Shown one piece after another: positions 9,415 through 18,447 of a DNA stretch of 64,000 bases. The notes below the pieces were generated by a model. The model did no database searches. It saw only the letters and a list, made by a program, of their open reading frames with translations, and was not told the DNA's origin. A program made the translations under genes and the position numbers. How positions within the stretch are numbered: position 1 is the stretch's first letter; every line of letters starts with the position of its first letter. Source of the stretch: Thermococcus sp. M39 (GTDB taxonomy: Archaea; Methanobacteriota_B; Thermococci; Thermococcales; Thermococcaceae); assembly GCF_012027325.1 (NCBI RefSeq), contig NZ_SNUG01000004.1, forward strand, positions 62,001 to 126,000. Reading direction: 5' to 3'.

Positions 9415-10937
9415 TTCCTACTTTAGTCGCCCTTCCCTTGCTCGCCACATTTTTTGTTTCGCTTCTTGAAACTTTGAGGGTTAAAGAAAGAAAAATCAGG
9501 ATAGTGTTTTTAGCTGGAATTCTCTCACCATGGGTGATTTTCATTTATGACACTTCAAAGATGCCTTTGAGTGAGATTGTTGGAAACCATGCAAAAGAAG
9601 CTGGAATACAGGTTTCTCTCGACATTTACAATTTCTACTTTATATTAGCCGAACTAATCCTGTTCTCCCTTGTGGCTGTTTACTCAATGAGCTACTTCAA
9701 CCAGCGCTCAAAGAATGGAAAAATCTATGCACTCTTACTTTTAATGCACGCTGGATTATTGGGAGCGTTCATCAGCAGAGACTTGTTCAACTATTACATT
9801 TATATGGAAGTTGCTTCAGTATCTTCCTTTGCTTTAATAGGTTTATCAGATGAAAAAGGGGCAAAAAAGGCAGCATATAAGTACTTGGCATTTTCTCTTG
9901 TAGCATCATACCTTTTCATCTTCGCAATCGGAATAATTTATCTAAAAACTGGCTACCTGAATGTTGAGTTGATAAAAGATAATGTAGTTATCTCAAGAGA
10001 GATTAACATAGCCCTATCGGTGGCTTTTTCCACTTTAATTTTGAAGGCTGGAATCTTTCCGCTCCATTTCTGGCTCCCGGATGCACACTCAAAGGCTTCA
10101 ACTCCAATAAGTGCTTTGCTCTCTGGAATTGTTGTTAAAGCTCCGATCTATGGAATGCTGCTTTTATATGTTGCTTTACCTATTGAAGAGCCCCTTTTAC
10201 GTTTACTCAGACTCGTAGCGTTCTCATCAATGCTGATTGGAGTTATTCTCGCCCTTCTCCAGAAAAACGCAAAGCGCTTGTTAGCATATCACACAGTTTC
10301 TCAGATGGGTTACGTGCTTTTAGGAGTGGCAACGCTGAATCCTTTGGGAGTAATTTATTATGCTTTTGCTCACACCCTCTTTAAAGGCGGACTCTTTTTG
10401 AGTGTTGGAACACTGATAAATGCCCAAAAAACGAAGAATCTGGAAAAACTTACATACAGACACGACAAAATTTTGATGGCAAGTATAATAATGCTCAGCT
10501 TGGCAATTGGAGGAATATCTCCCTTTGTTGGAGCTTTTGGAAAGAAGCTTCTTTTATCAAATCTTAGCGGGATTCAACGGCATCTGTTCTACACAGCTGG
10601 AATTGGTACGCTTGTGTCTTTCACTAAGCTGAACTACTATCTGATGAAGCCAAAAAAAGCTGCTGAAAGCAATTTAACACAGCGGCTGCTTTCATTTACT
10701 GTCGCTCTGTTAACCTTAGCCTTTGGAGTATATTTCGGCCTGACAGTCGCATACAATGATTTGTTTGCAATTTCAATTGCAATCTTAGGTTTTTTGGTGC
10801 TGAAGAAAGCTGGAACTCTCAACATAATTATAAAAAAGCACTTTGGAGATGGCATAGAAGGGGTCGGAATGGAAGTGAATGTGTATATGACTGGCTTTCT
10901 ACTCTTTCTGCTGCTTCTGCTACTCCAAAGCTTTTAA
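9411..10937 (+). CDS. mnhD: Mrp antiporter subunit D (NuoN/NuoL-like, MbhH-like)
   Basis: A 508-residue polytopic membrane protein of the proton-translocating NADH-quinone oxidoreductase chain family. Key features are LKAGIFPLHFWLPDAHSKAS (about residues 204-223, with the conserved lysine and histidine), KRLLAYHTVSQMGY (about 285-298) and the discontinuous helices with charged residues needed for ion translocation. It corresponds to MrpD/MbhH. It is the last gene of the operon, and its 3' end overlaps the convergent ACT-domain gene by 18 bases. No MbhI-N hydrogenase subunits follow. Confidence 0.94.
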   Translation: MIPTLVALPLLATFFVSLLETLRVKERKIRIVFLAGILSPWVIFIYDTSKMPLSEIVGNHAKEAGIQVSLDIYNFYFILAELILFSLVAVYSMSYFNQRSKNGKIYALLLLMHAGLLGAFISRDLFNYYIYMEVASVSSFALIGLSDEKGAKKAAYKYLAFSLVASYLFIFAIGIIYLKTGYLNVELIKDNVVISREINIALSVAFSTLILKAGIFPLHFWLPDAHSKASTPISALLSGIVVKAPIYGMLLLYVALPIEEPLLRLLRLVAFSSMLIGVILALLQKNAKRLLAYHTVSQMGYVLLGVATLNPLGVIYYAFAHTLFKGGLFLSVGTLINAQKTKNLEKLTYRHDKILMASIIMLSLAIGGISPFVGAFGKKLLLSNLSGIQRHLFYTAGIGTLVSFTKLNYYLMKPKKAAESNLTQRLLSFTVALLTLAFGVYFGLTVAYNDLFAISIAILGFLVLKKAGTLNIIIKKHFGDGIEGVGMEVNVYMTGFLLFLLLLLLQSF

Positions 10938-11327
10938 AGTTACTTCTTTGACCTCTTTTACTGTGCTCAGCTCTTTTCTTAGTTCGTTAAGACTTATCTT
11001 CATTTCACTTACATCAATAACAGCTACAATTGCAGCAAGTCCAATACCTTCGAGTTCTTCAGCCTCGCTGAATAAAATATTTGCTTTATTCCTTCCTAGT
11101 GTCCCGCTGATTTTCGCAAGAACGCCAGGTTTATCCTCAACTACAAGCTCAATTTCAACGAGTTTTTTGCCCGGCAAAGCGACTCTCTCTATGTGCACCT
11201 CCTTTAAATCGGTGTCAATTTCAATTAAGAAATAGGAATCCTTAACAAGCCCTATCTCATATGCAAATTCGAGAGGGATTTCAATTTTTCCGTTTTCCTT
11301 TATCTTCACGATCTCATAGTGTCTCAT
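10920..11327 (-). CDS. AbrB-like/ACT-domain regulatory protein
   Basis: A 135-residue protein. Residues 1-50 (YEIVKIKENGKIEIPLEFA) resemble a swapped-hairpin AbrB/SpoVT DNA-binding domain, and residues 55-135 form an ACT domain (VEIELVVEDKPGVLAKISGTL), which binds amino acids or other small effectors. The combination suggests an effector-sensing transcription factor. It converges on the Mrp operon and is divergent from the antiporter gene to its right, so either could be a target, but the sequence does not show which. Confidence 0.75.
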   Translation of the reverse strand: MRHYEIVKIKENGKIEIPLEFAYEIGLVKDSYFLIEIDTDLKEVHIERVALPGKKLVEIELVVEDKPGVLAKISGTLGRNKANILFSEAEELEGIGLAAIVAVIDVSEMKISLNELRKELSTVKEVKEVTLKALE

Positions 11328-11478
11328 GATCCCTCAAAGTTTGTTAGTGTTCCTTAGTAATAAGCTTTGTGAATCAAAGTTCGAAATTTTGCTATAAAGC
11401 CCAAAATTCATCTACTATGTCAAAAACTTTTTCCAAAAAATTTTTATTAATGCTTTTCATAGATGAATAGGGATTCAC

Positions 11479-12615
11479 GTGGAGGTTGTAGGGTACGTTT
11501 TTATCATCATTGCAGTAGCAAGAATTTTGGCGGAGATATTTGAAAGATTAGGCTATCCTGGATTTCTTGGAGAAATTACTGCTGGTCTTTTCCTTGGTGT
11601 GATTTTAACAAACCTTCCAAGAGAAGACATGAGCCTGTTAGCTGAGCTTGGGATCTTTTTCTTAATGATTTACGCTGGTCTCGAATTAACACCGGAAGAA
11701 ATTCACCTTGGGGGTAAGAAAAGCCTACCAATATATATCGCCACATATATAACAATGCTCTTTCTAACTCTCCCCTTCACGAACTACAAAATCTCAACGG
11801 ACAATCTAATAGTGGCATCAATTCTAGCTGTCGCTTCAGCTCCGATCGTTATCCGATTTACCAGATTTTTTGGCCAGGAATTTCTCCACGTTGCTCTTTC
11901 ATATGCTGTCATCAGCGAGGTTGGGAGCTTGGTGATCCTTTATCTGCTGATAAACTTCGAGCTGTATCATTTAAGCTACATGGAGCTCTTTTTAGAGTTT
12001 GTTAAGGATGTGGTATTTTTGGGCACGGTGCTTGGACTGAACTACTTTATTGGGATTCAACACAAAGTTTGGATTATAAGGGCATTAAGAAGATTAAAGA
12101 GCGACGAAGCGGTATTTGGATTAGTAATGATTCTTGCAACTTCCTTGGCTTTAATAAGCGAGCAGATTGGTCTCCACTTCAGTATTGGAGCATTTTTAGT
12201 TGGCTTAATACTTCACAGCGACTTAGTTGGTACAAAACAATATGAGAGACTGCACACTATAATCTCTGGTGTTACCTATGGAATTTTTGCTCCAATTTTC
12301 TTTGCTTGGAGAGGCATAAATTTTGATACTGAATTTTCTCTAGAAGTTATTTATTTCTTTATAGTGATTTATTTAGTTAGGGTTCTCCTTACAACGGTCC
12401 TTCTCTGGGAAAGGGACTTAAAAACATCCTTAGCTAGAGGAGCTGGAGTAGCGAGTTTTGGAGTCCTGGGTCTTTTAGTTGGCGAAATCGGATATACCTA
12501 TGGGGTTTTAAGCCAGCATATGTATGCTCTAGCTTCTCTTGCAAGCATCATGGGAATCTTTGTTTCAGCAACGATTGGCAGGGTTATATCGCACATCAAC
12601 AGCAAAGAAACATGA
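11479..12615 (+). CDS. Kef/NapA-type cation:proton antiporter (CPA2)
   Basis: A 378-residue membrane protein with about 12 hydrophobic segments. FLGEITAGLFLGVIL (residues 30-44) and LGIFFLMIYAGLELTPEEI are typical of the CPA2 monovalent cation:proton antiporter family. There is no C-terminal RCK/TrkA nucleotide-binding domain, so it is NapA-like rather than full KefB/C. The start is GTG with no clear ribosome-binding site; an AT-rich TATA-like stretch (tttttattaa, about 11440-11450) suggests a short leader. Likely substrates are sodium or potassium against protons, which fits the nearby Mrp operon, but specificity is not visible. Confidence 0.88.
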   Translation: MEVVGYVFIIIAVARILAEIFERLGYPGFLGEITAGLFLGVILTNLPREDMSLLAELGIFFLMIYAGLELTPEEIHLGGKKSLPIYIATYITMLFLTLPFTNYKISTDNLIVASILAVASAPIVIRFTRFFGQEFLHVALSYAVISEVGSLVILYLLINFELYHLSYMELFLEFVKDVVFLGTVLGLNYFIGIQHKVWIIRALRRLKSDEAVFGLVMILATSLALISEQIGLHFSIGAFLVGLILHSDLVGTKQYERLHTIISGVTYGIFAPIFFAWRGINFDTEFSLEVIYFFIVIYLVRVLLTTVLLWERDLKTSLARGAGVASFGVLGLLVGEIGYTYGVLSQHMYALASLASIMGIFVSATIGRVISHINSKET

Positions 12616-12839
12616 CAGTAAAAACTGTTTTCAGCTGTTCGTTTTCGCTTTAATCAGTTTATTTATGATTATTCTCGAAGTAATTAGATATTTGCTTGCT
12701 ATTCCAAATTTTGACTGAAAGCGAAAGACTTATAAGCAAACTGGCAGGTAGGGATTAATTGAACTTAAAATTTCGCAATAATTTTTATTAAAATCCAAAT
12801 TAAATTGTTAATAATAGCCAAAATCGGAGGTAAAGGAAG
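12616..12839 (+). promoter_or_regulatory. Intergenic region with promoter for pdaD
   Basis: A purine-rich gcgaaaga followed by cttataag (12729-12736) is a good archaeal BRE/TATA pair. It would give a leader of about 80 bases before pdaD, longer than most in this window. A cggaggt ribosome-binding site precedes the ATG. No further gene is seen. Confidence 0.5.
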
Positions 12840-13313
12840 ATGAGCTGGACAACTCCGAAAAAAGCAGTTATGCTCGCCGCGAGCGCTGAGGGTGGGACTA
12901 AGCTAAATGCCTTTGACAATGCCCTGCTTAAGATGGGGATAGGAAACGTTAACCTTGTAAAGCTCAGCAGTGTCATTCCATCGCATATAGAATGGATTGA
13001 GAAAGTTCCAGAGGTTCCAATTGGAATGCTCCTTCCAACAGTTTATGCACACATTGAGAGCGATGAACCCGGCACGACAATAAGCGCAGCTTTAGGCGTC
13101 GGAATAAGCGAGGGCAATGAAGGTGGATTGATTTATGAATACAGCGGCTACTGCACAAAAGAAGAAGCCACAGAAATGGTAAGGAGAATGGTCGAAGAGG
13201 GCTTTAGAGTTAGAGGTTGGAAGCTCAAAGAATTCAGAGTTGCTGCTGCAGAGATAACTGTGAAAAATAAACCTGCCGCTGCTGTTGCCGCTGTGGTAAT
13301 GTTCCCCTACTGA
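12840..13313 (+). CDS. pdaD: Pyruvoyl-dependent arginine decarboxylase
   Basis: A 157-residue proenzyme that converts arginine to agmatine, the first step of archaeal polyamine synthesis. It should cleave itself between Ser43 and Ser44 in VKLSSVIP, turning Ser44 into the pyruvoyl cofactor. Other conserved parts are the G-x-G-N-x-N-L stretch before the site and the EPGTTISAALGVGI segment around residue 85. It is followed 47 bases later by speD, with which it probably forms an operon. Length and motifs match the family well. Confidence 0.95.
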   Translation: MSWTTPKKAVMLAASAEGGTKLNAFDNALLKMGIGNVNLVKLSSVIPSHIEWIEKVPEVPIGMLLPTVYAHIESDEPGTTISAALGVGISEGNEGGLIYEYSGYCTKEEATEMVRRMVEEGFRVRGWKLKEFRVAAAEITVKNKPAAAVAAVVMFPY

Positions 13314-13341
13314 TTCAATTTTTTTGAAGAGGTGAATGGCG

Positions 13342-13473
13342 ATGGAGGGAGGTGAGTGCGATGGTTCAAGTAACTGTGGACACTCCAATTGGAATGCATG
13401 TTGTTCTAGACTTATACGAATGCGACCCACGGATTTTAGACGATATAGAAAAGATAGAGGAAATATTAACTAA
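13342..13473 (+). other. Possible overlapping upstream ORF of speD
   Basis: An ATG at 13342 preceded, six bases upstream, by GAGGTGA (13329-13335) opens a 43-codon frame that runs out of frame across the speD start at 13361. Its product has no recognisable similarity. It may be chance, but its ribosome-binding site is as good as that of speD itself, so it could compete for ribosomes or couple translation. Confidence 0.2.
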
Positions 13474-13735
13474 AGCAGCTGAAATAGCAAATTCCACAGT
13501 TATTGACAAGAGGTTTCACAAATTCTCCCCTCAAGGCGTTTCTGGTGTTGTTGTCGTTTCTGAAAGCCACATCGCAATTCACACATGGCCAGAGCATGGC
13601 TATGCAGCAGTCGATGTTTACACTTGTGGCGACCACACAATGCCGCTGAAAGCAAGTGAATATATAATCAAAGAGCTTAAGTGCAAAAGACCAACAATTG
13701 TTAAGCTTGACAGAGGACTGCTTTTCAAAGACTGA
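13361..13735 (+). CDS. speD: S-adenosylmethionine decarboxylase proenzyme
   Basis: A 124-residue class 1B AdoMet decarboxylase, which makes the aminopropyl donor for polyamines. The self-cleavage site is Glu68-Ser69 in VVSESHIAIHTWPE, Ser69 becoming the pyruvoyl group; the catalytic cysteine lies in VYTCGDHTMP. I chose ATG 13361, five bases after GGAGGTGAG; an in-frame GTG at 13352 overlaps that ribosome-binding site and is less likely. It follows pdaD in the same orientation. Confidence 0.94.
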   Translation: MVQVTVDTPIGMHVVLDLYECDPRILDDIEKIEEILTKAAEIANSTVIDKRFHKFSPQGVSGVVVVSESHIAIHTWPEHGYAAVDVYTCGDHTMPLKASEYIIKELKCKRPTIVKLDRGLLFKD

Positions 13736-13753
13736 GACTTTTGATTTTACAGA

Positions 13754-14248
13754 TTAAATTTTCTTTATCTCTTTCACTATTGCCCTTTCTGAATCTATCG
13801 GCTTCACGATGATTGTAAATCTCTCTCCATTCTTTGAGGCCCAAATTGTGAAATATACCTCATCTGAGGTATTCTGGGCGTGGATCCAGAGAACCTCATA
13901 GCCCAGCCTTTTAAGACTTCTCCTTATATCTCCCTGGATAATTGTCCCTGACTTAAGTTTCTGCTCCTTCTTTCCAGAAATGAGGGATATTACGTCCATA
14001 TATATCCTGTAGGGTTTCTTGTTTTTTATCGGGAGTATGAACATAATTGTGTTATCTTCTTTTATAAGAAGGGGTTCTTTGAGGGGATCTTCCATTGCAG
14101 AAACGCTCAGGTTTATCTCAATGCTGTCATTTTGACTTCTGATTTCTCCCACGAGATGGGGGGTTGCGTGTTTGGAGATCTCCTCAATATCGGTGTGGAG
14201 ATTTTTGATTTCTCTGAAAAGCTTCTTTTGGAATGAAGTCTCTGCCAT
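13754..14248 (-). CDS. Hypothetical protein
   Basis: About 164 residues, not recognised. The N-terminal 30 residues are helical and charged (KKLFREIKNLHTDIEEISKH). The rest alternates short hydrophobic strands and polar turns, for example TIMFILPIKNKKPYRIYMDV and VYFTIWASKNGERFTIIV, suggesting a soluble alpha/beta or beta-rich protein. No signal peptide or membrane segment. The ATG at 14248 is chosen over a TTG four codons upstream. It is convergent with speD and divergent from speE, inside a polyamine gene group, but nothing shows a role there. Confidence 0.65.
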   Translation of the reverse strand: MAETSFQKKLFREIKNLHTDIEEISKHATPHLVGEIRSQNDSIEINLSVSAMEDPLKEPLLIKEDNTIMFILPIKNKKPYRIYMDVISLISGKKEQKLKSGTIIQGDIRRSLKRLGYEVLWIHAQNTSDEVYFTIWASKNGERFTIIVKPIDSERAIVKEIKKI

Positions 14249-14353
14249 TTCTAACCCCAAAGTATTTCAAAGTTAGGGCGTTTATAATTTTAACTTTTGA
14301 TGCACGCTAAAGTTTAAAACCTCTCAACTGAGAAGCTATCGAGGTGAGAGTTT

Positions 14354-15190
14354 ATGCACTTCATAGAATGGTATCCAAGAGGGTATGGTGTTGCATTTAA
14401 GGTTAAAGAAAAGTTATTTGAAACTCAAAGCAGATATCAAAGAATAGAGATTTATGAGACTGAAGGATTTGGAAAGCTTTTGGTTCTAGAGGGGACTGTT
14501 CAGTTGGTAGAGCAAGGGGAGGAGAGCTACCACGAGCCTTTGGTTCATCCGGTTTTATTGGCTCATCCTAACCCGAGGAAAGTTCTCATCATTGGTGGCG
14601 GTGATGGGGGAACTCTTAGAGAAGTTTTAAAGCACAAAACTGTTGAAAAAGTCGTTATGGTTGAAATTGACGAAATGGTTGTTGAGATCTCGAGGCTTTA
14701 TCTTGGCATTGATAGGGGAGCATTTGAAGACCCAAGAGCAGAGGTTATAATTGGAGATGGTGTAGAATATGTGAAAAACACTAAAGAGAAGTTTGATGCT
14801 ATACTCATTGATTCAACGGACCCCGTTGGACCTGCAAAGCAGCTTTTCAGTGAGGAATTTTACAAGGCTGCGTATAATGCATTGAATGACGATGGGATTC
14901 TCATAACACAAGCTGGCAGCGTTTATCTGTTTACAAACGAGCTGCTGGATGCTCATAAGGCCATGAAGAGTGTGTTTGACAAAGTTTATTACTTCAGCTT
15001 CCCAGTGATTGGCTATGCTTCACCATGGAGCTTCTTGGTTGGAGTTAAAGGAAACATTGACTTTACAAAAATTGACTTAAAGAGAGCAGAAGGGCTTGAG
15101 CTTATCTATTATGACCCAGAAAGACATGAAACTCTGTTCCAGATGCCAAAATATGTTAGGGATCTGCTGGAAGGAAAGCTTAAGCTTTAG
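14354..15190 (+). CDS. speE: Polyamine aminopropyltransferase
   Basis: A 278-residue enzyme of the spermidine synthase family. The decarboxylated AdoMet-binding motif [15 protein letters not shown] lies around residues 80-94, and [20 protein letters not shown] (about 154-173) contains the catalytic aspartate. In Thermococcus the enzyme preferentially aminopropylates agmatine, made by PdaD, with the donor made by SpeD, so the three genes of this locus form the early part of the pathway. The ureohydrolase that finishes the route is not in the window. A gaggtgag ribosome-binding site precedes the ATG. Confidence 0.95.
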   Translation: MHFIEWYPRGYGVAFKVKEKLFETQSRYQRIEIYETEGFGKLLVLEGTVQLVEQGEESYHEPLVHPVLLAHPNPRKVLIIGGGDGGTLREVLKHKTVEKVVMVEIDEMVVEISRLYLGIDRGAFEDPRAEVIIGDGVEYVKNTKEKFDAILIDSTDPVGPAKQLFSEEFYKAAYNALNDDGILITQAGSVYLFTNELLDAHKAMKSVFDKVYYFSFPVIGYASPWSFLVGVKGNIDFTKIDLKRAEGLELIYYDPERHETLFQMPKYVRDLLEGKLKL

Positions 15191-15510
15191 AGCATTCTGT
15201 TAGCTTCCTTTTCAAAGCTTTTTATAAATTCTTCCATTTTGCTCAAAAGGGCATTTAATGCCTCCTTTGGGGCTTTTGCTTTGTAGAGGTAGCCAAGCCA
15301 TCCCCTGTTTATCAGCTCCCTCTCAACCAGTCCAAGCTCAAGGAGGTGCTTAAGCTTCTCCCTAACAATTCTCTCAGACAAATCAAGCTTTTTTGCTATC
15401 TGCCTTGGTGTTAGTTGCTCTTTTAGGAGGAGAGAATATATTTTAATTTCTGAGCTTGTAAGCTCAAATTTTTCAAGTGTATTTGTGAGGGCTTTTAACA
15501 GTTCCTCCAT
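15187..15510 (-). CDS. TrmB-like winged-helix regulator
   Basis: A 107-residue protein. Residues 20-75 are a winged helix-turn-helix resembling the TrmB N-terminal domain ([20 protein letters not shown], then [19 protein letters not shown]). A charged helical tail (residues 80-107) could dimerise. No sugar-binding domain follows, so this is a short single-domain member. The start at 15510 is an ATG; an in-frame GTG lies three codons upstream. It is divergent from the UbiA gene, whose promoter it may control. Confidence 0.8.
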   Translation of the reverse strand: MEELLKALTNTLEKFELTSSEIKIYSLLLKEQLTPRQIAKKLDLSERIVREKLKHLLELGLVERELINRGWLGYLYKAKAPKEALNALLSKMEEFIKSFEKEANRML

Positions 15511-15601
15511 TCTAATCACTATGAAAATTTTTCTTCATACCTATTCACAATTTAGTGAAAACACTTATAAACCTTTCCGAGAGATGTTCAACGGTGGTGC
15601 T

Positions 15602-16396
15602 ATGTTACGAGCTGTGATAAAAAACACCAGAATAATCGATGGTAAATCGTTCATAGGAATGGGATTGCTCGGCCTGATAATGAATCTTAGGTATAATCCT
15701 GATTTCAAAGGTGCCTTCATGGTTCTGATGTCACTGATATTATATGTTGCATACGCTTTTGCTATAAACAATTGCTTTGACGTGGATACTGATTTAATAA
15801 ATCCTCTAAAGAGAAATAAAAATCCAATAGCCAATGGGGAGCTCAGCTTTGGGATGGGCATTCTCTCATCAGTTGCAATTGCAGTTTTGGGTATATTATT
15901 TGCAGCCTTCCTTAGCTATGGAGAGCTTCTAATTTACGTTTCAATGATACTGCTAGCTACTCTTTACTCAGCACCCCCGAGACTTAAGGCACAGCCTATA
16001 CTAGATGTTCTATCACATGGAATATTTTTTGGAGCAATGCCCTTCCTCTATGGTGCATACTTCGATGGAGTTTTAACGAAATACGAGATTGCAATAGGAT
16101 TGGCTCTCTTGTTCTATTCATTCTCGATGGAACTTAGGAATCATCTTGAAGACTATGAAAGTGACTTAAAAGCAAATTTAAGGACAACCCCAATCGTCAT
16201 CGGCAAAAGTCTATCAGAAAAGCTTGTCATGATATTTTCGGGCATTTCAGTAGCTCTCCTCTTGGCGACTTTGAATGTCCTTTTTGGTGCCCTTGGGATT
16301 ATGGTTACTGGGATCAAGGTTAATTACAGAACTCTTGATGGAACTGTTGTTTTCCTTTTAGCTCTACATGCTTTAAGGACATTACTGGGTGCATAG
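15602..16396 (+). CDS. UbiA-family prenyltransferase
   Basis: A 264-residue polytopic membrane protein. The first metal-binding motif, NNCFDVDTDLINPLKRNKNP (about residues 58-77), and a second, ELRNHLEDYESDLKANLRTT (about 179-198), are those of UbiA enzymes, which join a polyprenyl diphosphate to a ring or glycerol acceptor. A TATA-like acttataaacc (15561-15571) lies about 40 bases upstream, and GGTGG precedes the ATG, so I did not use the longer open frame. It begins a run of four co-directional genes with a flippase-like protein and a glycosyltransferase. The acceptor is unknown. Confidence 0.85.
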   Translation: MLRAVIKNTRIIDGKSFIGMGLLGLIMNLRYNPDFKGAFMVLMSLILYVAYAFAINNCFDVDTDLINPLKRNKNPIANGELSFGMGILSSVAIAVLGILFAAFLSYGELLIYVSMILLATLYSAPPRLKAQPILDVLSHGIFFGAMPFLYGAYFDGVLTKYEIAIGLALLFYSFSMELRNHLEDYESDLKANLRTTPIVIGKSLSEKLVMIFSGISVALLLATLNVLFGALGIMVTGIKVNYRTLDGTVVFLLALHALRTLLGA

Positions 16397-16397
16397 C

Positions 16398-17297
16398 ATG
16401 GACAAGAAGAGGGTGTTCACTTTAATTGCTCTCTTAATATCCCTTGCCTATCTTTACAAAAATATTGATGTTGATGAGCTTAAATTAGCCCTAAAAACAG
16501 CCTCCCATGAGTACCTTTTAGTGGCATTTATGCTTTCAGTCCTTACGGTGGTTTTGTCGTCTCTTAGATGGTACCTATTTTTAAGGGAAGTTCAAAAAAC
16601 AAGCTTTAAGAAGACCCTCAAAGCTTTTATTAGCGGATATTATCTGATGACAATTCTCCCTCCAAGTGTAGGTCATATAGCAAAAGTTAAGCTTGTAGGA
16701 GGGGATTATTTCAAAGCCCTCTCTTCCCTTGTAATTGGACTGAGCACAGAAATTTTGGTTGTCCTTTCGTTTGCTCTAATCTTCGTTGGCTTCACAAAGC
16801 TTGGAGTTCTTGGATTGATTCTTATTCTAGTTGCCTTAATCTATGAAAAAGGCATATACAAGGCTCTTGACTCTCTGCTGAAGCTTTGGGAAAGCGTTGG
16901 ACTTAAAGGATTGATCTCTACTCTTAGGAGTTATCTAGAGCGGACATATAAGGGGTGGAGTGAGGCAAAGGAAAATAAAGCCATTTTTCTTCTATCCTTC
17001 CTGCTTTCTGCTGTTATAATCCTTCTCCAAGTTTTTGGGATTATTATAGTTGGAAAGGCATTCAATTTAGAAATTTCAATGAGGCAGGCTTTATATGGGT
17101 TCCTGATGAGTGTATTATTCGCTTCTGTCAGCGGAATTCCAGCTGGTTTTGGAGCGAATGAGTTTGGACTTGTTCTTGGAATCGGTGCCTCAACAAAAGC
17201 TACAATAACGGCATTTATTTATAAATTCCTCTTCCAGTATATATACTCAATAGCAGGCGCAGTGATGTTTTATGGAGCTTTGAGTGGAGGTGAATAA
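16398..17297 (+). CDS. UPF0104/AglD-like flippase-family membrane protein
   Basis: About 299 residues with eight or so membrane segments, of the LPG-synthase transmembrane (UPF0104) family. Typical stretches are SSLRWYLFLREVQ (about 53-65), FISGYYLMTILPPSVGHIAKVKLV (about 74-98) and SVSGIPAGFGANEFG near residue 248. Relatives help lipid-linked sugar or lipid handling; the soluble synthetase domain of true MprF is absent. It starts one base after the UbiA stop and ends two bases before the glycosyltransferase, so all three are co-transcribed. Confidence 0.8.
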   Translation: MDKKRVFTLIALLISLAYLYKNIDVDELKLALKTASHEYLLVAFMLSVLTVVLSSLRWYLFLREVQKTSFKKTLKAFISGYYLMTILPPSVGHIAKVKLVGGDYFKALSSLVIGLSTEILVVLSFALIFVGFTKLGVLGLILILVALIYEKGIYKALDSLLKLWESVGLKGLISTLRSYLERTYKGWSEAKENKAIFLLSFLLSAVIILLQVFGIIIVGKAFNLEISMRQALYGFLMSVLFASVSGIPAGFGANEFGLVLGIGASTKATITAFIYKFLFQYIYSIAGAVMFYGALSGGE

Positions 17298-17299
17298 AA

Positions 17300-18436
17300 A
17301 TGAGAATAGCTCTCGTTAGTGATTGGTATTATCCAAAAATTGGTGGAGTTGCGAGTCATATGCACCACTTGGCATTGAAGCTTAAGGAAAGAGGACATGA
17401 GGTCGCCATTGTCACTAATAACAGAGAGACTGGGAAGGAGGAAGAACTAGAGAAAATGGGAATTGAACTCATAAAAATTCCCGGAGTTGTGAGTCCAATT
17501 TTAGATGTAAATGTTACTTACAGCTTGAAATCTACAAAAGAACTTAATGAATTTCTTGGAGACTTTGATGTAATACACTCTCACCATGCATTCACTCCAT
17601 TGGCGTTAAAGGCAGCAAAAGCTGGAAGAGAAATGGGAAAGGCGACAGTACTAACAACTCACAGCATTTCTTTTGCTCATGAATCAAAGCTCTGGGAGGC
17701 TTTGGGTTTAACATTCCCAATGTTCAGTAATTACCTTAGGTATCCTCATAAAATAATTGCAGTTAGCAGGGCTGCCAAAGCTTTTATAGAGCATTTTACG
17801 GATACTCCGATAGAAATTATCCCAAACGGAGTTGATGACAAACTTTTCACACCAAACTGGGATAAAGAAAAAATTAAAGCTGAATTTGGGATTGAAGGTA
17901 AGGTTGTGCTATACGTAAGTAGGATGAGCTATCGAAAAGGGCCTCATGTTCTTCTCAATGCCTTCTCAGAGATTGAAGATGCAACTTTGGTTATGGTGGG
18001 TTCTGGAGAAATGCTTCCATTCTTAAGAGCACAGGCAAAGTTTTTGAGAATTGAGGATAAGGTTAAGTTTTTAGGATATGTGGACAGTAAGATACTGCCA
18101 AAGATTTTTGGAATGGCAGATATATTTGTTCTCCCGTCAATAACAGCCGAGGCATTTGGGATTGTAATATTAGAGGCCATGGCTTCTGGTTTGCCAGTTA
18201 TTGCAACAAATGTGGGAGGGATACCTGAGATTATAAAGGAAAGTGAGAGCGGGCTTTTAGTTCCTCCCGGTAATGAGTTTGAGCTGAGAAAAGCGATTCA
18301 AAAGCTCCTCCTTGATGATAACCTTAGAGAATGGTTCGGGTACAATGGTAGGAAGGCCGTAGAAGAGAGATATTCTTGGGATAAGGTTTCAGAGCAGATT
18401 GAAAAAACTTATGAAGAAATTCTGTCAAAAATGTAA
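17300..18436 (+). CDS. GT4-family glycosyltransferase
   Basis: A 378-residue GT-B-fold enzyme. The N-terminal acceptor domain opens with LVSDWYYPKIGGVASHMHHL, and the C-terminal Glyco_transf_1 domain contains VSRMSYRKGPHVLLNAF (about 208-224) and the E-x7-E motif in EAFGIVILEAMASGLPVIAT (about 285-304). It resembles PIG-A/PimA-type enzymes that transfer sugar to a lipid headgroup. Position after a prenyltransferase and a flippase-like protein suggests a glycolipid or lipid-linked glycan pathway; donor and acceptor cannot be read from the sequence. Confidence 0.88.
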   Translation: MRIALVSDWYYPKIGGVASHMHHLALKLKERGHEVAIVTNNRETGKEEELEKMGIELIKIPGVVSPILDVNVTYSLKSTKELNEFLGDFDVIHSHHAFTPLALKAAKAGREMGKATVLTTHSISFAHESKLWEALGLTFPMFSNYLRYPHKIIAVSRAAKAFIEHFTDTPIEIIPNGVDDKLFTPNWDKEKIKAEFGIEGKVVLYVSRMSYRKGPHVLLNAFSEIEDATLVMVGSGEMLPFLRAQAKFLRIEDKVKFLGYVDSKILPKIFGMADIFVLPSITAEAFGIVILEAMASGLPVIATNVGGIPEIIKESESGLLVPPGNEFELRKAIQKLLLDDNLREWFGYNGRKAVEERYSWDKVSEQIEKTYEEILSKM

Positions 18437-18447
18437 CGGGGATTGAA

